A DNA stretch of 64,000 bases from Chryseobacterium sp. JM1 (GCF_000737715.1 NZ_JPRN01000012.1:1-64000); one strand, 5' to 3'. Positions 8,935 through 18,052 are shown, counted from the stretch's first letter. Made by a program: numbers and translations. The notes: generated from the sequence alone by a model not told the origin.

Positions 8935-10578
8935 ATGAGGAAAATTTCTCTTTTCATCCTGTTTTTTTTCAGTTTACATTTTTCTGCGCAGCTTTTATCC
9001 GAGACCCAAAAACTGGAGTCGCTTTGTAAAGTCTGGGGATTTTTAAAATATTATCATCCCCGTGTGGCAAAAGGAGATTTTGAATGGGACCAGGAGCTTG
9101 TAAAGAAAATAGAAGAAGTTGAAAGCATTAAGGATAAAGATCAATTGAATGAATTATATTTTAACTGGATCAATAATCTTGGGAAAGTTGATGAATGTAA
9201 AAAATGTTCGAAAGAGGATAAAGTGAAAGTTTATTTTTTAAGAAATTTTGATCTGAACTGGATGAATGATCAACATCTGTTCACTGAAAAAGTAAGCCGC
9301 CAGCTTTCGTTTATTCAAAACAACAGAAATCTTGGAAGCAACCATTATATTGGAAACGGTGGAAAAAAGGTTTACTTCAAAAATGAAAATTCATACGGTT
9401 CAAAATTTACCTCTAAACAGATCAGTCTTTTGGAACTTTTCAGATATTGGAATCTGGTAGAATATTTTTTTCCTTATAAATATCTGACTGATCAGAACTG
9501 GAATGATGTTTTAACGGAAATGATCCCGAAATTTCTCTCTGTCAATAATGAAGAAAGTTATCATCTGACTCTCGCTGAGCTGGTGACAAAAGTGGATGAC
9601 TCCCACGCATTTTTATATTCTCCATTAATTAACGCCAATCTGTATGGAAGACGAAAAGTTCCCGTAGAATATATGTACGCAGAAGGAAAACTGGTGGTAA
9701 CGAAGATTCTCACCACTAAACTGAGCGAACAAACTCCTCTGAAAAAGGGCGATGTGATTTATGATGTGAATGGCCGGACGATCCCACAAATGGTGAACAG
9801 CCTAGGGAAATATGTTCCTACCTCCAATTCCTGGGGAAAAATTACAAAAGTGAAAAACCTTTTACTTTTCAGCAACAATGATTCTGTTACGGTTAAAATT
9901 GAACGGGAGGGACAGAATTTAAGCTTGTCAATTAAAACCTATCTTCTCAAAGATATCGTCTGGGAAAAGCCATCAGCGATACAAAAATGGAAGTTTCTGG
10001 ATGCAGATCAAAAGATTGGATATGTGAATATGGGAATTATTGAAAAGAGTGATCTGGACGATATGTACCGGGAATTGAAATCTGCGAAATCGATCATTTT
10101 CGACCTCAGAAATTATCCTAAGCAGACCATTTTTCCTTTAAGTAGGATGATTCTGCCGGAAAAGTCGATTTATTATCAATTTAATTTTCCGGAGACCGAT
10201 TATTTGAGTAAATTTTATAGCGCAAAAAATACCATCGGCAGAAAGAATCCAGATTATTATAAAGGGAATGTAGTAGTTTTGGCTGACGAGAATACGCAAA
10301 GCCAGGCAGAGACCACGACCATGATGTTTAAACAGCATCCGAAAGCCAAAGTGATTGGAAGCAATACTTCGGGAGCAAATGGTGATATTATCAGGTTTAA
10401 AATTGCGGATCTGGATACCTGCTTTACAGGACTGGGTGCTTATTATCCGGACGGAAGAGAAACCCAGAGGATAGGAATCATTCCTGATATTGTAGTAAAA
10501 CCTACCGTAAAGGGCATATTAGAAGGAAAAGATGAAGTTCTGGAAAGAGCTTTAGAATATATAAAGACCGGTTTTTAA
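8935..10578 (+). CDS. Secreted S41-family (tail-specific type) peptidase
   Basis: A periplasmic or surface serine protease of the C-terminal processing peptidase family. The 547-residue product has a signal peptide (residues 1-18, ending FSAQ). A PDZ-like region lies around 235-320 (LKKGDVIYDVNG). The S41 catalytic domain follows from about 340; ADENTQSQAETT near 450 holds the nucleophile Ser region and GSNTSGANGD follows. No sorting domain for type IX secretion is evident at the C-terminus. It stands alone between the repeat array and porX. Confidence 0.85.
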   Translation: MRKISLFILFFFSLHFSAQLLSETQKLESLCKVWGFLKYYHPRVAKGDFEWDQELVKKIEEVESIKDKDQLNELYFNWINNLGKVDECKKCSKEDKVKVYFLRNFDLNWMNDQHLFTEKVSRQLSFIQNNRNLGSNHYIGNGGKKVYFKNENSYGSKFTSKQISLLELFRYWNLVEYFFPYKYLTDQNWNDVLTEMIPKFLSVNNEESYHLTLAELVTKVDDSHAFLYSPLINANLYGRRKVPVEYMYAEGKLVVTKILTTKLSEQTPLKKGDVIYDVNGRTIPQMVNSLGKYVPTSNSWGKITKVKNLLLFSNNDSVTVKIEREGQNLSLSIKTYLLKDIVWEKPSAIQKWKFLDADQKIGYVNMGIIEKSDLDDMYRELKSAKSIIFDLRNYPKQTIFPLSRMILPEKSIYYQFNFPETDYLSKFYSAKNTIGRKNPDYYKGNVVVLADENTQSQAETTTMMFKQHPKAKVIGSNTSGANGDIIRFKIADLDTCFTGLGAYYPDGRETQRIGIIPDIVVKPTVKGILEGKDEVLERALEYIKTGF

Positions 10579-10711
10579 ATAGATTAAATAGAAGTAATGA
10601 ATCGCTGGATTTTCATTTAACCAATATTTAACTATTATTCTCTCTAATTTGTGAGAATTTAAAAGGAATTGGTCAACATTTTGATACAATAACCATGTAA
10701 AAAATTAAATT

Positions 10712-12256
10712 ATGTCGGAAAAGATATTATGGATAGATGATGAAATAGATTTACTCAAACCCCATATCGTATTTTTAGAAAAAAAAGGTTACCATGTAAC
10801 CCCCGTTAATAACGTGAACGAAGCTCTGGAGCTTATGGATTCGGAAAAGTTCGCCTTAACGCTTATCGATGAAAATATGCCCGGCATTTCGGGATTGGAA
10901 GCCATCCCAATGATCAAAGAGAAAGATAACTCTTTAAAGATCGTCATGGTGACAAAAAGTGAGGAGGAACATATTATGGAAGAAGCCATCGGATCTCAGA
11001 TCGCTGACTACATTCTTAAACCTGTAAATCCTAACCAGATTTTATTATCATTAAAAAAGAATCTGCAGGAGGACAATCTTGTGGAGCAAAAAACAATTCT
11101 TCAGTACCAGCAGGAATTCAGAAACCTGTCTATGGAACTTTCTTATCTGAGAACCTATCAGGAATGGGCTGAATATTACAAGAAAATTCTAAGCTGGGAA
11201 ATCAAGTTTGATAAAGTAGCGGACAATGAATTTGCAGATCTATTGCAGTCGCAGAAAGAGGAAGCTAATATTCAGTTCGCTAAATTCATTGAAAAAAATT
11301 ATGAAGGCTGGCTTACGGATTCCGACAAACCGATGATGAGCCACACGCTTTTCAAAGAAAAAATTAAAACTGAAGTAGAAAAAGAAAAAGTTCTTCTTCT
11401 GATGGTGGATAACCTACGTTATGACCAGTGGAAAGTGATCGAGCCTTTATTCACAAAATACTACAATAAAGTTTCGGAAGATTATTATTACAGTATTCTT
11501 CCTACGGCGACACAGTATGCGAGAAACTCTTTCTTTGCAGGACTTATGCCGTCTGAGATAGAGAAACGTTTCCCGGACAAATGGTTCAATGATAATGAAG
11601 AGGGAAATAAAAATGAATTTGAGCGTGACTTCCTGGAAGATCAGATGAAGAGAATCGGCTTAGGCTCTAAGTCAATGAAGTATCTTAAAGTTCTGAATGC
11701 AGATTTTGAGCGTAAGATCTATGATGATTTTAACCAGCATAAGAACAACGATCTTTTGGTCATTGTTTACAACTTTATTGATATCCTTTCGCATGCCAAA
11801 ACGGATAATCATATTGTAGATCAGCTAATCCGTGATGATAAGACGTTCAGATCTCTTACTTATAACTGGTTTGAAAATTCATCCATTTTAAAAATCATTA
11901 AGCTAGCAGCAGAAAGTGGCTACAAACTGGTGATCACCACAGACCACGGAACAGTGTATGTGAAAAGACCTAGTAAAGTAGTGGGTGACCGTGAAACATC
12001 AACGAATATCCGTTATAAAACAGGGAAAAGTTTAACTTACGACGACAGCGATGTGTGGGCAATCACTAATCCTGAAAAGTTATTCCTGCCAAAAGGAAAT
12101 TTAAGTTCTAAATATATTTTTGCGAAAAATAATATTTTCCTGGCTTATCCTAAGAATTATAATCACTTTGTCAATTATTATAAAGAAACCTACCAGCACG
12201 GTGGAATCTCATTGGAGGAATGTATTATTCCTATCAGCGTTTTAGAACCCAAGTAG
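10712..12256 (+). CDS. porX: PorX: response regulator with PglZ-type phosphatase domain, type IX secretion regulator
   Basis: Cytoplasmic regulator of type IX secretion in Bacteroidota, normally partnered with the kinase PorY. Of 514 residues, 1-120 are a receiver domain: acidic pair D9/D10, phospho-acceptor D53 in LIDENMPG, Thr in VMVTKSEEE and Lys in YILKPVNP. A helical linker follows. Residues 205-514 form an alkaline-phosphatase-fold PglZ domain with VDNLRYDQW and TTDHGTVYV metal ligands. In well-studied homologues this domain is a zinc phosphodiesterase acting on oligonucleotides. porY is not in the window. A strong terminator follows. Confidence 0.95.
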   Translation: MSEKILWIDDEIDLLKPHIVFLEKKGYHVTPVNNVNEALELMDSEKFALTLIDENMPGISGLEAIPMIKEKDNSLKIVMVTKSEEEHIMEEAIGSQIADYILKPVNPNQILLSLKKNLQEDNLVEQKTILQYQQEFRNLSMELSYLRTYQEWAEYYKKILSWEIKFDKVADNEFADLLQSQKEEANIQFAKFIEKNYEGWLTDSDKPMMSHTLFKEKIKTEVEKEKVLLLMVDNLRYDQWKVIEPLFTKYYNKVSEDYYYSILPTATQYARNSFFAGLMPSEIEKRFPDKWFNDNEEGNKNEFERDFLEDQMKRIGLGSKSMKYLKVLNADFERKIYDDFNQHKNNDLLVIVYNFIDILSHAKTDNHIVDQLIRDDKTFRSLTYNWFENSSILKIIKLAAESGYKLVITTDHGTVYVKRPSKVVGDRETSTNIRYKTGKSLTYDDSDVWAITNPEKLFLPKGNLSSKYIFAKNNIFLAYPKNYNHFVNYYKETYQHGGISLEECIIPISVLEPK

Positions 12257-12292
12257 TTTTTTTCATAGTTTATTTAAAATTTTGGGTTTAAG

Positions 12293-12330
12293 GCGGCAAA
12301 AATCGAATGATTTTTGCCGCTTCTTTTTTA
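12293..12330 (+). terminator. Terminator of porX
   Basis: Perfect 12-bp stem GCGGCAAAAATC / GATTTTTGCCGC (12293-12320) with a four-base loop, followed by TTCTTTTTT. Located 37 bases after the porX stop. Confidence 0.95.
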
Positions 12331-12377
12331 CAGCTCTTTTAATAATCTTAAAGAGTTCCTATCTTAGCAAAAAAACA

Positions 12378-12672
12378 ATGTTTATTATTTCGCTGACCTA
12401 CAAAACATCTCTGGAGAACGTAGAACGTTTCATTCCTGAACACAATGATTTTTTAGACCAACACTACACTGCCGGAAATTTTATCGCTTCCGGAAGGAAA
12501 GAACCTAGAATCGGGGGAATTATTCTTGCCAATGCCGGTTCTAAGAATGAAGTAGAAGAAATCATCAGGAAAGATCCCTTTTTATATTCATCAGGTAGCG
12601 GATTATGAAATCATTGAATTTATTCCATCAAAATATAACGAACACTTTAATTTTTTTATAAAAAACTCATGA
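12378..12672 (+). pseudogene. YciI-family protein, frameshifted
   Basis: From the ATG at 12378 the frame reads a YCII-domain start (MFIISLTYKTSLENVERF, then PEHNDFLDQHY and NFIASGRKEPR) but stops early at 12606-12608. Skipping one T of the T5 run at 12579-12583 restores DPFYIHQVADYEIIEF and runs on to a TGA at 12670-12672, which overlaps the exonuclease ATG by four bases. The restored length (97 residues) and C-terminus fit the family. It is therefore a one-base insertion, either real or a sequencing error. YciI proteins are small alpha-beta barrel domains of uncertain enzymatic role. Confidence 0.85.
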
Positions 12673-13433
12673 AGTTAATCACCTATAATGTCAACGGAAT
12701 CAGGGCTGCCTTTACGAAAGATTTTCTGGGGTGGCTGAAAACTGCTGACCCGGACATCGTCTGCATTCAGGAAAGTAAAGCGGGAAACGATCAGATCGAC
12801 ATCGAAAGCCTTGAAAAAATCGGTTATCACAGTTATTGGCACTCAGCCGTAAGAAAAGGCTACAGCGGTGTCGGAATTGCCTCTAAAATCAAACCGAATC
12901 ATGTTGAATACGGATGTGGTATCGAAAGCTATGATAATGAGGGCAGGATCATCCGTGCAGATTTTGACGGATATTCTGTAATTTCAGTCTATGTTCCTTC
13001 CGCAAGTAATATCGAAAGGCTGGAATTCAAAATGCAATTCTGCCACGACTTCCTTACTTATATAAAGGAGTTGCGCAAAACGATTCCTAACCTTATTATT
13101 TCCGGGGATTTCAATATTTGTCACCAGGCGATTGATATTCATGATCCGATCCGTTTAAAGAACGTTTCCGGCTTCCTGCCAATGGAGAGAGAATGGATGA
13201 CCAGCTTTATCGAAGAATGTGAATTGATCGACAGTTTCCGATTTTTCAATAGTGAACCGGATCATTATACCTGGTGGAGTTACAGGCAGAATTCGAGAGC
13301 AAAGAATAAAGGCTGGAGACTGGATTATAATTTTGCGACCTATACGCTTAAAGATAAACTCTCAAGAGCGGTTATATTAAAGGAGGCTGTGCATTCCGAC
13401 CACTGCCCTGCTCTATTGGAATTGGATGTCTAG
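12669..13433 (+). CDS. xth: Exodeoxyribonuclease III / AP endonuclease
   Basis: Base-excision-repair enzyme cutting at abasic sites and degrading 3' ends. The 254-residue product has the endonuclease/exonuclease/phosphatase fold motifs in order: YNVNGIRAA (N-terminus), QESKAG (metal-binding Glu near 35), GDFNICHQAIDIHDP (near 147-160) and SDHCPALLEL (catalytic Asp-His, C-terminus). Its start overlaps the restored YciI stop (ATGA), suggesting a two-gene operon. The transcript ends at the 13450-13479 hairpin. Confidence 0.96.
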   Translation: MKLITYNVNGIRAAFTKDFLGWLKTADPDIVCIQESKAGNDQIDIESLEKIGYHSYWHSAVRKGYSGVGIASKIKPNHVEYGCGIESYDNEGRIIRADFDGYSVISVYVPSASNIERLEFKMQFCHDFLTYIKELRKTIPNLIISGDFNICHQAIDIHDPIRLKNVSGFLPMEREWMTSFIEECELIDSFRFFNSEPDHYTWWSYRQNSRAKNKGWRLDYNFATYTLKDKLSRAVILKEAVHSDHCPALLELDV

Positions 13434-13449
13434 AAAAGACGACAAAAGT

Positions 13450-13479
13450 AAAAAGCCAGCTGAATCAGCTGGCTTTTTT
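13450..13479. terminator. Bidirectional terminator between xth and the RlpA-like gene
   Basis: Perfect 19-base palindrome GCCAGCTGAATCAGCTGGC flanked by five A on the left and six T on the right, between convergent genes. It can terminate both. Confidence 0.93.
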
Positions 13480-13496
13480 AAATTTAAATCATAAAT

Positions 13497-13868
13497 TTAG
13501 TCGACAATTTCATATTCAACCGGAATGGTACCATGACTGATATCTCCGATTTCATCGAACGCGGCTTTAGAAATATCTAATGCTCTTGATGCATGGAAAG
13601 GTCCTCTATCATTAATCTTCACTATCACCTGTTTTCCATTGTTCAGATTGGTAACTCTAATATTAGTTCCAAACGGAAGCGTTCTGTTTGCAGCGGTGAA
13701 CTTTGAATTACTAAAGATCTCTCCGCTTGCTGTTTTTCTACCATTAAACTTATCGTGGTAGTACGATGCATAACTTGTTTTCTTCGCATCTAAGGTATTA
13801 CCTGTAAAAGAATAAACACCTAAGGTTGAAATCATCATTATGATTACGAGAATGAATCTTTTCATCAT
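13497..13868 (-). CDS. RlpA-like double-psi beta-barrel secreted protein
   Basis: A 123-residue exported protein. A signal peptide (1-21, MISTLGVYSFTG) precedes one RlpA/DPBB domain: ASYYHDKFNGRKTASGE, FGTNIRVTNLNNGK and KINDRGPFHASRALDIS. The conserved Asp-Arg-Gly-Pro segment matches RlpA-type lytic transglycosylases, which cut peptidoglycan strands lacking stem peptides. It lacks the SPOR domain of classical RlpA and has no lipobox, so enzymatic activity is likely but septal targeting is not supported. Confidence 0.85.
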   Translation of the reverse strand: MMKRFILVIIMMISTLGVYSFTGNTLDAKKTSYASYYHDKFNGRKTASGEIFSNSKFTAANRTLPFGTNIRVTNLNNGKQVIVKINDRGPFHASRALDISKAAFDEIGDISHGTIPVEYEIVD

Positions 13869-14244
13869 CTTGAATTTTATTGGTTTTGACGGAGCAAAAG
13901 TATAAGGAATGTTGTAAAGTCCCTACTCTATATGTTAAAAACCGTTAACGAAAACAAAATAATATGTTAACAAAGCCTGTAAGTTCCTATTAACAGGGGT
14001 TTTAGACCACACTGTTAAAAAACGTTAAAAAAACAGGTCAAAAGTTAACATAATTAACTTATTAACGAAAAAATCCAAAATTCAAAAACAATAAATAACT
14101 GATAATCAATATTTTAAATAAATTGTGAAAATTAAATAAAATCACTTCTATCATTTTAAAATCTAAAAGTTTTAAGAACTTTAATGTGCAGAACCACTTG
14201 ATAGAAGTCTTTTAAGCCTATATACTACAATCAGCAGTATTTAT

Positions 14245-14299
14245 TTTAACAATGATTTTTAACAGTCAAATGAATGAGTCTGTAAAAATCATTGTTAAA
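14245..14299. repeat. Near-perfect 20-bp inverted repeat
   Basis: Left arm 14245-14265 and right arm 14280-14299 are complementary over 20 positions with a single unpaired T; the loop is 14 bases. There is no T-run after either arm, so it is not an ordinary terminator. Confidence 0.75.
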
Positions 14300-14481
14300 C
14301 CAACATTTTCTGATCTTCATTTTCAATGTTCTCTATTTAGTATAAACAAATTGAATACCAAATCCGTCTTATAATCAATAATATATTCTTCTTCTGTCTT
14401 AAATCCCGAATGTATAAGTTCCAAAAATTAGAGCGAAAAACAGCATTTCTGTTATTTATTCAAAGGGGTTTAATTCTGATA

Positions 14482-14502
14482 CCTTCTATATATGATAGAA
14501 GG
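14482..14502. repeat. Short inverted repeat
   Basis: CCTTCTAT / ATAGAAGG arms with a five-base spacer. A small stem-loop of unknown role in non-coding DNA. Confidence 0.55.
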
Positions 14503-14637
14503 CCATTAATCTGAATACTTGAATTGAAGTTTAGCCCTTTGCATGATTAGGATCAATCTCAAAACTTAGGGCGTAAAAAAAAATGCAATCAAACCTATGA
14601 TAATCTGTTTAAAATTGATCTTAATTTTCTTAACCTC

Positions 14638-14655
14638 AATAAACTTTAGTTTATT
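14638..14655. repeat. 18-bp palindrome
   Basis: AATAAACTTTAGTTTATT, arms of 8 bases around TT. Role unknown. Confidence 0.55.
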
Positions 14656-14661
14656 TCTTAA

Positions 14662-14781
14662 TTTAAACATTAAGGATTTAAGCAGCAAGATTATTGCTAT
14701 GAATGAAGAAATTAATAAGTTGATTTTTTTAAGTTCTTTAAGCACTCCATCTTTTAAGATCTTAATGTCTTAATGTTTAAA
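14662..14781. repeat. 120-bp element bounded by 13-bp inverted ends
   Basis: TTTAAACATTAAG at 14662-14674 is the exact reverse complement of 14769-14781. The interior repeats TTAAG/CTTAA words. The core TTTAAACATTAA also occurs at about 61511-61522 in another intergenic gap, suggesting a dispersed intergenic repeat family. Confidence 0.5.
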
Positions 14782-14883
14782 AAAGGTTGCTCCCCAAGTT
14801 TTGAAATTGACCCCATGCTTATTCAAATTAGATACTGAATTCATCACGCTTCAAAATCAATGAACATCTGCTCATTAAAACAA

Positions 14884-14909
14884 AAAACCAATGATTGCTC
14901 ATTGGTTTT
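14884..14909 (-). terminator. Terminator of the secreted-protein pair
   Basis: Perfect stem AAAACCAATGA / TCATTGGTTTT with a four-base loop, followed on the minus strand by TTTTTTG, 30 bases past the stop at 14939. Confidence 0.9.
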
Positions 14910-14938
14910 ACATTTTATGCAGTTTATAAGAATAAACC

Positions 14939-15658
14939 TTATTTTAAGTATTCTATTACATAGTCATATGTTCCTGAAGGATATACAACTGACATACTTG
15001 GAGAACCTGTAATTGCATTTCCTGCACTGGTAGCCACAGTATAAGAGTATAAGCTTCTGTCATAGACAGTGTTTGTACCCGCTCTATAAATAGTAATTCC
15101 GTATAGTGCAGTCATTCCGGTAGGAGAAGGAATATCAACAGCTGTAGAACTTCCTGTAGCTGTAAACTGTCCTTTGATTGCATACACCTGAGCATTATTC
15201 ACCAATGAATTTGTTGCTACTTCAGCACTGCTGAAATTCACCTTTGGATTTCCGCCTAATGGTAACCATTGACCAGATGCTGAAGAGAATGCAGGTGTAG
15301 GAGTAGGATTGCTGAAATAGTAAAAACCTGCAGCAACCGTCTGACCACCAATACCTGAACCTGAAGCAGGAGTAGTACCCGCTACAGAGTTGTATACAAT
15401 CATACCATCATATGCAGTAGGAAAGTTAAGTGCACTTGTAACTGGCGTAGCAAATGTAAACGAAGTTAAATTCGTTCTAGGAAAAGCGATCCCTTTTCCA
15501 TTATTAGCTGAAGTTGTAAATCCGTTTGCTGAAGCATCTAAAAATACAGACTGCGTAGCTATGGTAGCACTTACAGTACCATTTGATCTTACTTGAGCAA
15601 AAGTAGTGCTAGATGCCGCAACAAGGGCCAACAACACTGATTTTAAATATATTTTCAT
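14939..15658 (-). CDS. Secreted protein of unknown function
   Basis: The 239-residue product has a signal peptide (1-21, ending TTFAQ). The mature protein is rich in Ser, Thr, Gly and Ala with few charged residues, like many Flavobacteriia surface or fibre-like proteins. The stretch GKGIAFPRTNLTSF and the later GFYYFSNPTP resemble its neighbour (GFYYFDNTVP), so the two probably arose from a common ancestor. No catalytic motif is seen. It follows that neighbour by 15 bases and shares its transcript. Confidence 0.7.
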   Translation of the reverse strand: MKIYLKSVLLALVAASSTTFAQVRSNGTVSATIATQSVFLDASANGFTTSANNGKGIAFPRTNLTSFTFATPVTSALNFPTAYDGMIVYNSVAGTTPASGSGIGGQTVAAGFYYFSNPTPTPAFSSASGQWLPLGGNPKVNFSSAEVATNSLVNNAQVYAIKGQFTATGSSTAVDIPSPTGMTALYGITIYRAGTNTVYDRSLYSYTVATSAGNAITGSPSMSVVYPSGTYDYVIEYLK

Positions 15659-15673
15659 AACTGTGTTTTTATA

Positions 15674-16300
15674 TTAGAATGAACTATAACTATACCAATT
15701 TGTCCCATCACAAATGTAAGACAACGAACCTCCAGATTGAAGAGGAGTAGTTTGAGCAGTACTGTGAGTTCCGGTTACGCTGAAAAAAGCACCATTGGTA
15801 GCATCAATAAATGTAATTGTTTTACCATTAGTTTTTGTTAATCCACCTAAGTTAAAAGTAACATTGGACGTTACAAGAACTGCATTATTCAAATCTGTAT
15901 CTGAAATTGTAGCCGCTGTTTGCGCTCTTACAGTCATTCCAGCTGGAGCAGCACCGCCACCGAAAGGTTTCCATTCAGGAACAGTATTGTCAAAATAGTA
16001 GAATCCTGCACCGGTAATTTTCGCTTTTCTTGCTCCGGCACCAGTTCCGGAAGTGATGTAAATAATAGCTCCGTTCTGAGGAGCACCATAAGTACCAGCA
16101 GTATCATCTTTAGAAGTTAATTGTGCTGCGGTCATACGAGGGACTAGTAAGGCATCAGGTCTGGCATTATCGGTAGTATTGGCTACTACGTCTAAAGTGG
16201 CGGAAGGTGTAGTCGTGTTAATCCCTACACGTCCCTGCTGAGCCTTGGAAACTGCCGAAAGGCCAACGAGCATTGTCGCTGTTAATAAAAATTTTTTCAT
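15674..16300 (-). CDS. Secreted protein with the VGINTTTPSATLDV motif
   Basis: The 208-residue product has a signal peptide (1-20, ending SKAQ) followed at once by RVGINTTTPSATLDVVA, a motif found at the N-terminus of many extracellular Bacteroidota proteins, often in tail-fibre or adhesin-like repeats. Then come PRMTAAQL and GFYYFDN elements and a beta-rich C-terminal part ending NWYSYSSF. It has no recognisable enzyme domain. The role may be structural or adhesive. First gene of a two-gene unit; the 355 bases upstream are very AT-rich. Confidence 0.7.
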   Translation of the reverse strand: MKKFLLTATMLVGLSAVSKAQQGRVGINTTTPSATLDVVANTTDNARPDALLVPRMTAAQLTSKDDTAGTYGAPQNGAIIYITSGTGAGARKAKITGAGFYYFDNTVPEWKPFGGGAAPAGMTVRAQTAATISDTDLNNAVLVTSNVTFNLGGLTKTNGKTITFIDATNGAFFSVTGTHSTAQTTPLQSGGSLSYICDGTNWYSYSSF

Positions 16301-16655
16301 AAGTTTTTAAAGATTTAAATTACATTATTTTCCATCAATATTTCCAAAATGGAAGATGCATCTCAACTTGTGCTTATCATTCAGACTGTTTGTGTTCAGC
16401 TTTTATAACTAGGCAACTGCTTGAAGCATTTGATTTTAAAACATTGCTTATTGCGCAAATTTAAGACATAATTTTCAAATTTATTCACATTATATAAAAA
16501 AAATAAAATAGTTTTATATAACAAAATGATAAACTATTGAAAATCAACATTATCTATAATTAAGCGATTGTATAATCCGTGTTAAATTTTATTAATATTT
16601 TTAATTATCTGTTAAAAAAATAAAATCAGAAATAGGAGCTGTAACTTCCAAGTTA
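16301..16655. other. AT-rich intergenic region with one inverted repeat
   Basis: No gene recognised. TTATATAAAA (16490-16499) and TTTTATATAA (16512-16521) form a 10-bp stem. The upstream sequence of the secreted-protein pair must lie here, but no exact TAnnTTTG box was found near its start. Confidence 0.55.
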
Positions 16656-17957
16656 TCAGACTAATTCTCCATACAAGTCAAATTCTTCAGCAGAAGTTAT
16701 TTTCACCTCTGCAAACTCTCCGATAGAGATGTATGTTTCCTCTGCTGAAACCAGCACTGTATTGTCTACATCAGGTGAATCATATTCTGTTCTTCCGATG
16801 AAATAATTCCCTTCTTTTCTATCAAATATGCATCTGAAAGTTTTTCCGATTTTCTCCTGATTCTTCTCCCATGAAATCTGTGACTGCAGTTCCATGATCT
16901 CTTCTACTCTTGCTTCTTTCACTTCCTGTGGAATATCATCTTCCAATACATAAGCACCAGTATTTTCTTCGTGGGAATAAGTGAAACACCCTAATCTGTC
17001 AAATTTCTGCTCTTTAACCCAGTCTTTCAGTTCCTGGAATCTTTCTTCCGTTTCTCCAGGATATCCTACGATCAAAGTAGTTCTTACCGCCATACCCGGA
17101 ACTTTCTCTCTGAACTTGGCTAATAATGCATCGGTTTTTTCGTGAGTTGTCCCACGCTTCATGGATTTCAACAAGTCGGAATTGATGTGCTGAAGAGGGA
17201 TATCTATATAGTTACAAACTTTAGGCTCTTCACGGATGATATCCAGAACATCTTCAGGGAAACCGCTAGGGAAAGCGTAATGAAGACGGATCCATTCAAT
17301 CCCTTCCACTTTCACCAATTCTTTTAAGAGTTCTCCAAGCGCACGTTTTTTATAAATATCAAGACCATAATACGTAAGATCCTGTGCAATAAGAATAATT
17401 TCTTTGGTTCCTTTTTTTGCTAATTTCTGAGTTTCCAAAACCAGTTTTTCAATAGGTGTAGAAACGTGACCTCCTCTCATTAATGGAATAGCACAGAAAG
17501 AACATGGTCTGTCACAGCCTTCTGAAATCTTAAGGTATGCGTAATGCTTTGGCGTAGTGGTCAATCTTTCCCCTACCAGCTCGTGCTTGTAATCTGCACC
17601 AAGATGTTTTAACAGGATCGGAAGATCTCTCGTTCCAAAATACTGATCCACATCAGGTATTTCTCTGATAAGATCCGGCTTATATCTTTCTGAAAGACAA
17701 CCGGTAACAAAAACCTTCTCAACTTCGCCTCTGTTTTTTGCTTCTACGTAATCAAGGATGGTGTTGATAGATTCTTCTTTAGCATTATCTATAAACCCAC
17801 ATGTGTTGATCACTACGATATCTCCGCGGTCTTCATGAACCACTTCCTTTCCATTAGCTTTCAGCTGGCTCATTAATACTTCAGAATCATATACATTCTT
17901 GGAGCATCCAAGTGTAACCACATTGATTTTCTTCTTCCCTACAGATTTTGTGCGCAT
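16656..17957 (-). CDS. rimO: Ribosomal protein S12 methylthiotransferase RimO
   Basis: A radical-SAM enzyme that methylthiolates an Asp of ribosomal protein S12. The N-terminal UPF0004 domain supplies three cluster cysteines (TLGCSKN, NTCGFID, GCLSERY). The radical-SAM CxxxCxxC is SEGCDRPCSFCAIP near residue 150, and a TRAM domain ends the protein. I chose the ATG at 17957 (433 residues, usual length) because the 29 residues upstream would span the promoter and are hydrophobic and foreign to the family. Confidence 0.96.
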   Translation of the reverse strand: MRTKSVGKKKINVVTLGCSKNVYDSEVLMSQLKANGKEVVHEDRGDIVVINTCGFIDNAKEESINTILDYVEAKNRGEVEKVFVTGCLSERYKPDLIREIPDVDQYFGTRDLPILLKHLGADYKHELVGERLTTTPKHYAYLKISEGCDRPCSFCAIPLMRGGHVSTPIEKLVLETQKLAKKGTKEIILIAQDLTYYGLDIYKKRALGELLKELVKVEGIEWIRLHYAFPSGFPEDVLDIIREEPKVCNYIDIPLQHINSDLLKSMKRGTTHEKTDALLAKFREKVPGMAVRTTLIVGYPGETEERFQELKDWVKEQKFDRLGCFTYSHEENTGAYVLEDDIPQEVKEARVEEIMELQSQISWEKNQEKIGKTFRCIFDRKEGNYFIGRTEYDSPDVDNTVLVSAEETYISIGEFAEVKITSAEEFDLYGELV

Positions 17958-17976
17958 CGTTTTGATTTTGAGTGTG

Positions 17977-18011
17977 CAAAGATACAAAATAATAAAAGAG
18001 TAGTGACCAAA
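17977..18011 (-). promoter_or_regulatory. Promoter of rimO
   Basis: TATCTTTG (17977-17984) with TTTG (18008-18011) 23 bases upstream on the minus strand. The ATG follows 20 bases after the -7 box. The -33 box lies in the T-rich tail of the preceding operon's terminator. Confidence 0.65.
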
Positions 18012-18016
18012 AAATA

Positions 18017-18041
18017 AAAACCACTTTAGCAAAGTGGTTTT
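18017..18041 (-). terminator. Terminator of the polysaccharide operon
   Basis: Perfect 11-bp stem AAAACCACTTT / AAAGTGGTTTT with a three-base loop, followed on the minus strand by a T-rich run. It lies 12 bases after the last gene of the 33-kb operon. Confidence 0.92.
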
Positions 18042-18052
18042 CAAGGTTTTAT

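Larger units (their letters stand above)
13869..14938. other. Gene-free, AT-rich intergenic region with inverted repeats
   Basis: No open frame longer than about 60 codons and no RNA gene recognised. It contains several inverted repeats described separately (14245-14299, 14482-14502, 14638-14655, 14662-14781) and the terminator at 14884-14909. TTAA-rich words such as GTTAAC and GTTAAAAAACG recur at 13935-14070. Confidence 0.7.

Noticed and set aside
12579-12583. Programmed ribosomal frameshift in the YciI gene
   Set aside because: The needed shift is +1 in a T5 run with no known slippery heptamer, pause structure or release-factor-like precedent in this family. A simple insertion or read error is more likely.
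17958-18044. N-terminal extension of RimO
   Set aside because: It would translate through the rimO -7 box and into the operon terminator, and adds residues not found in the family.
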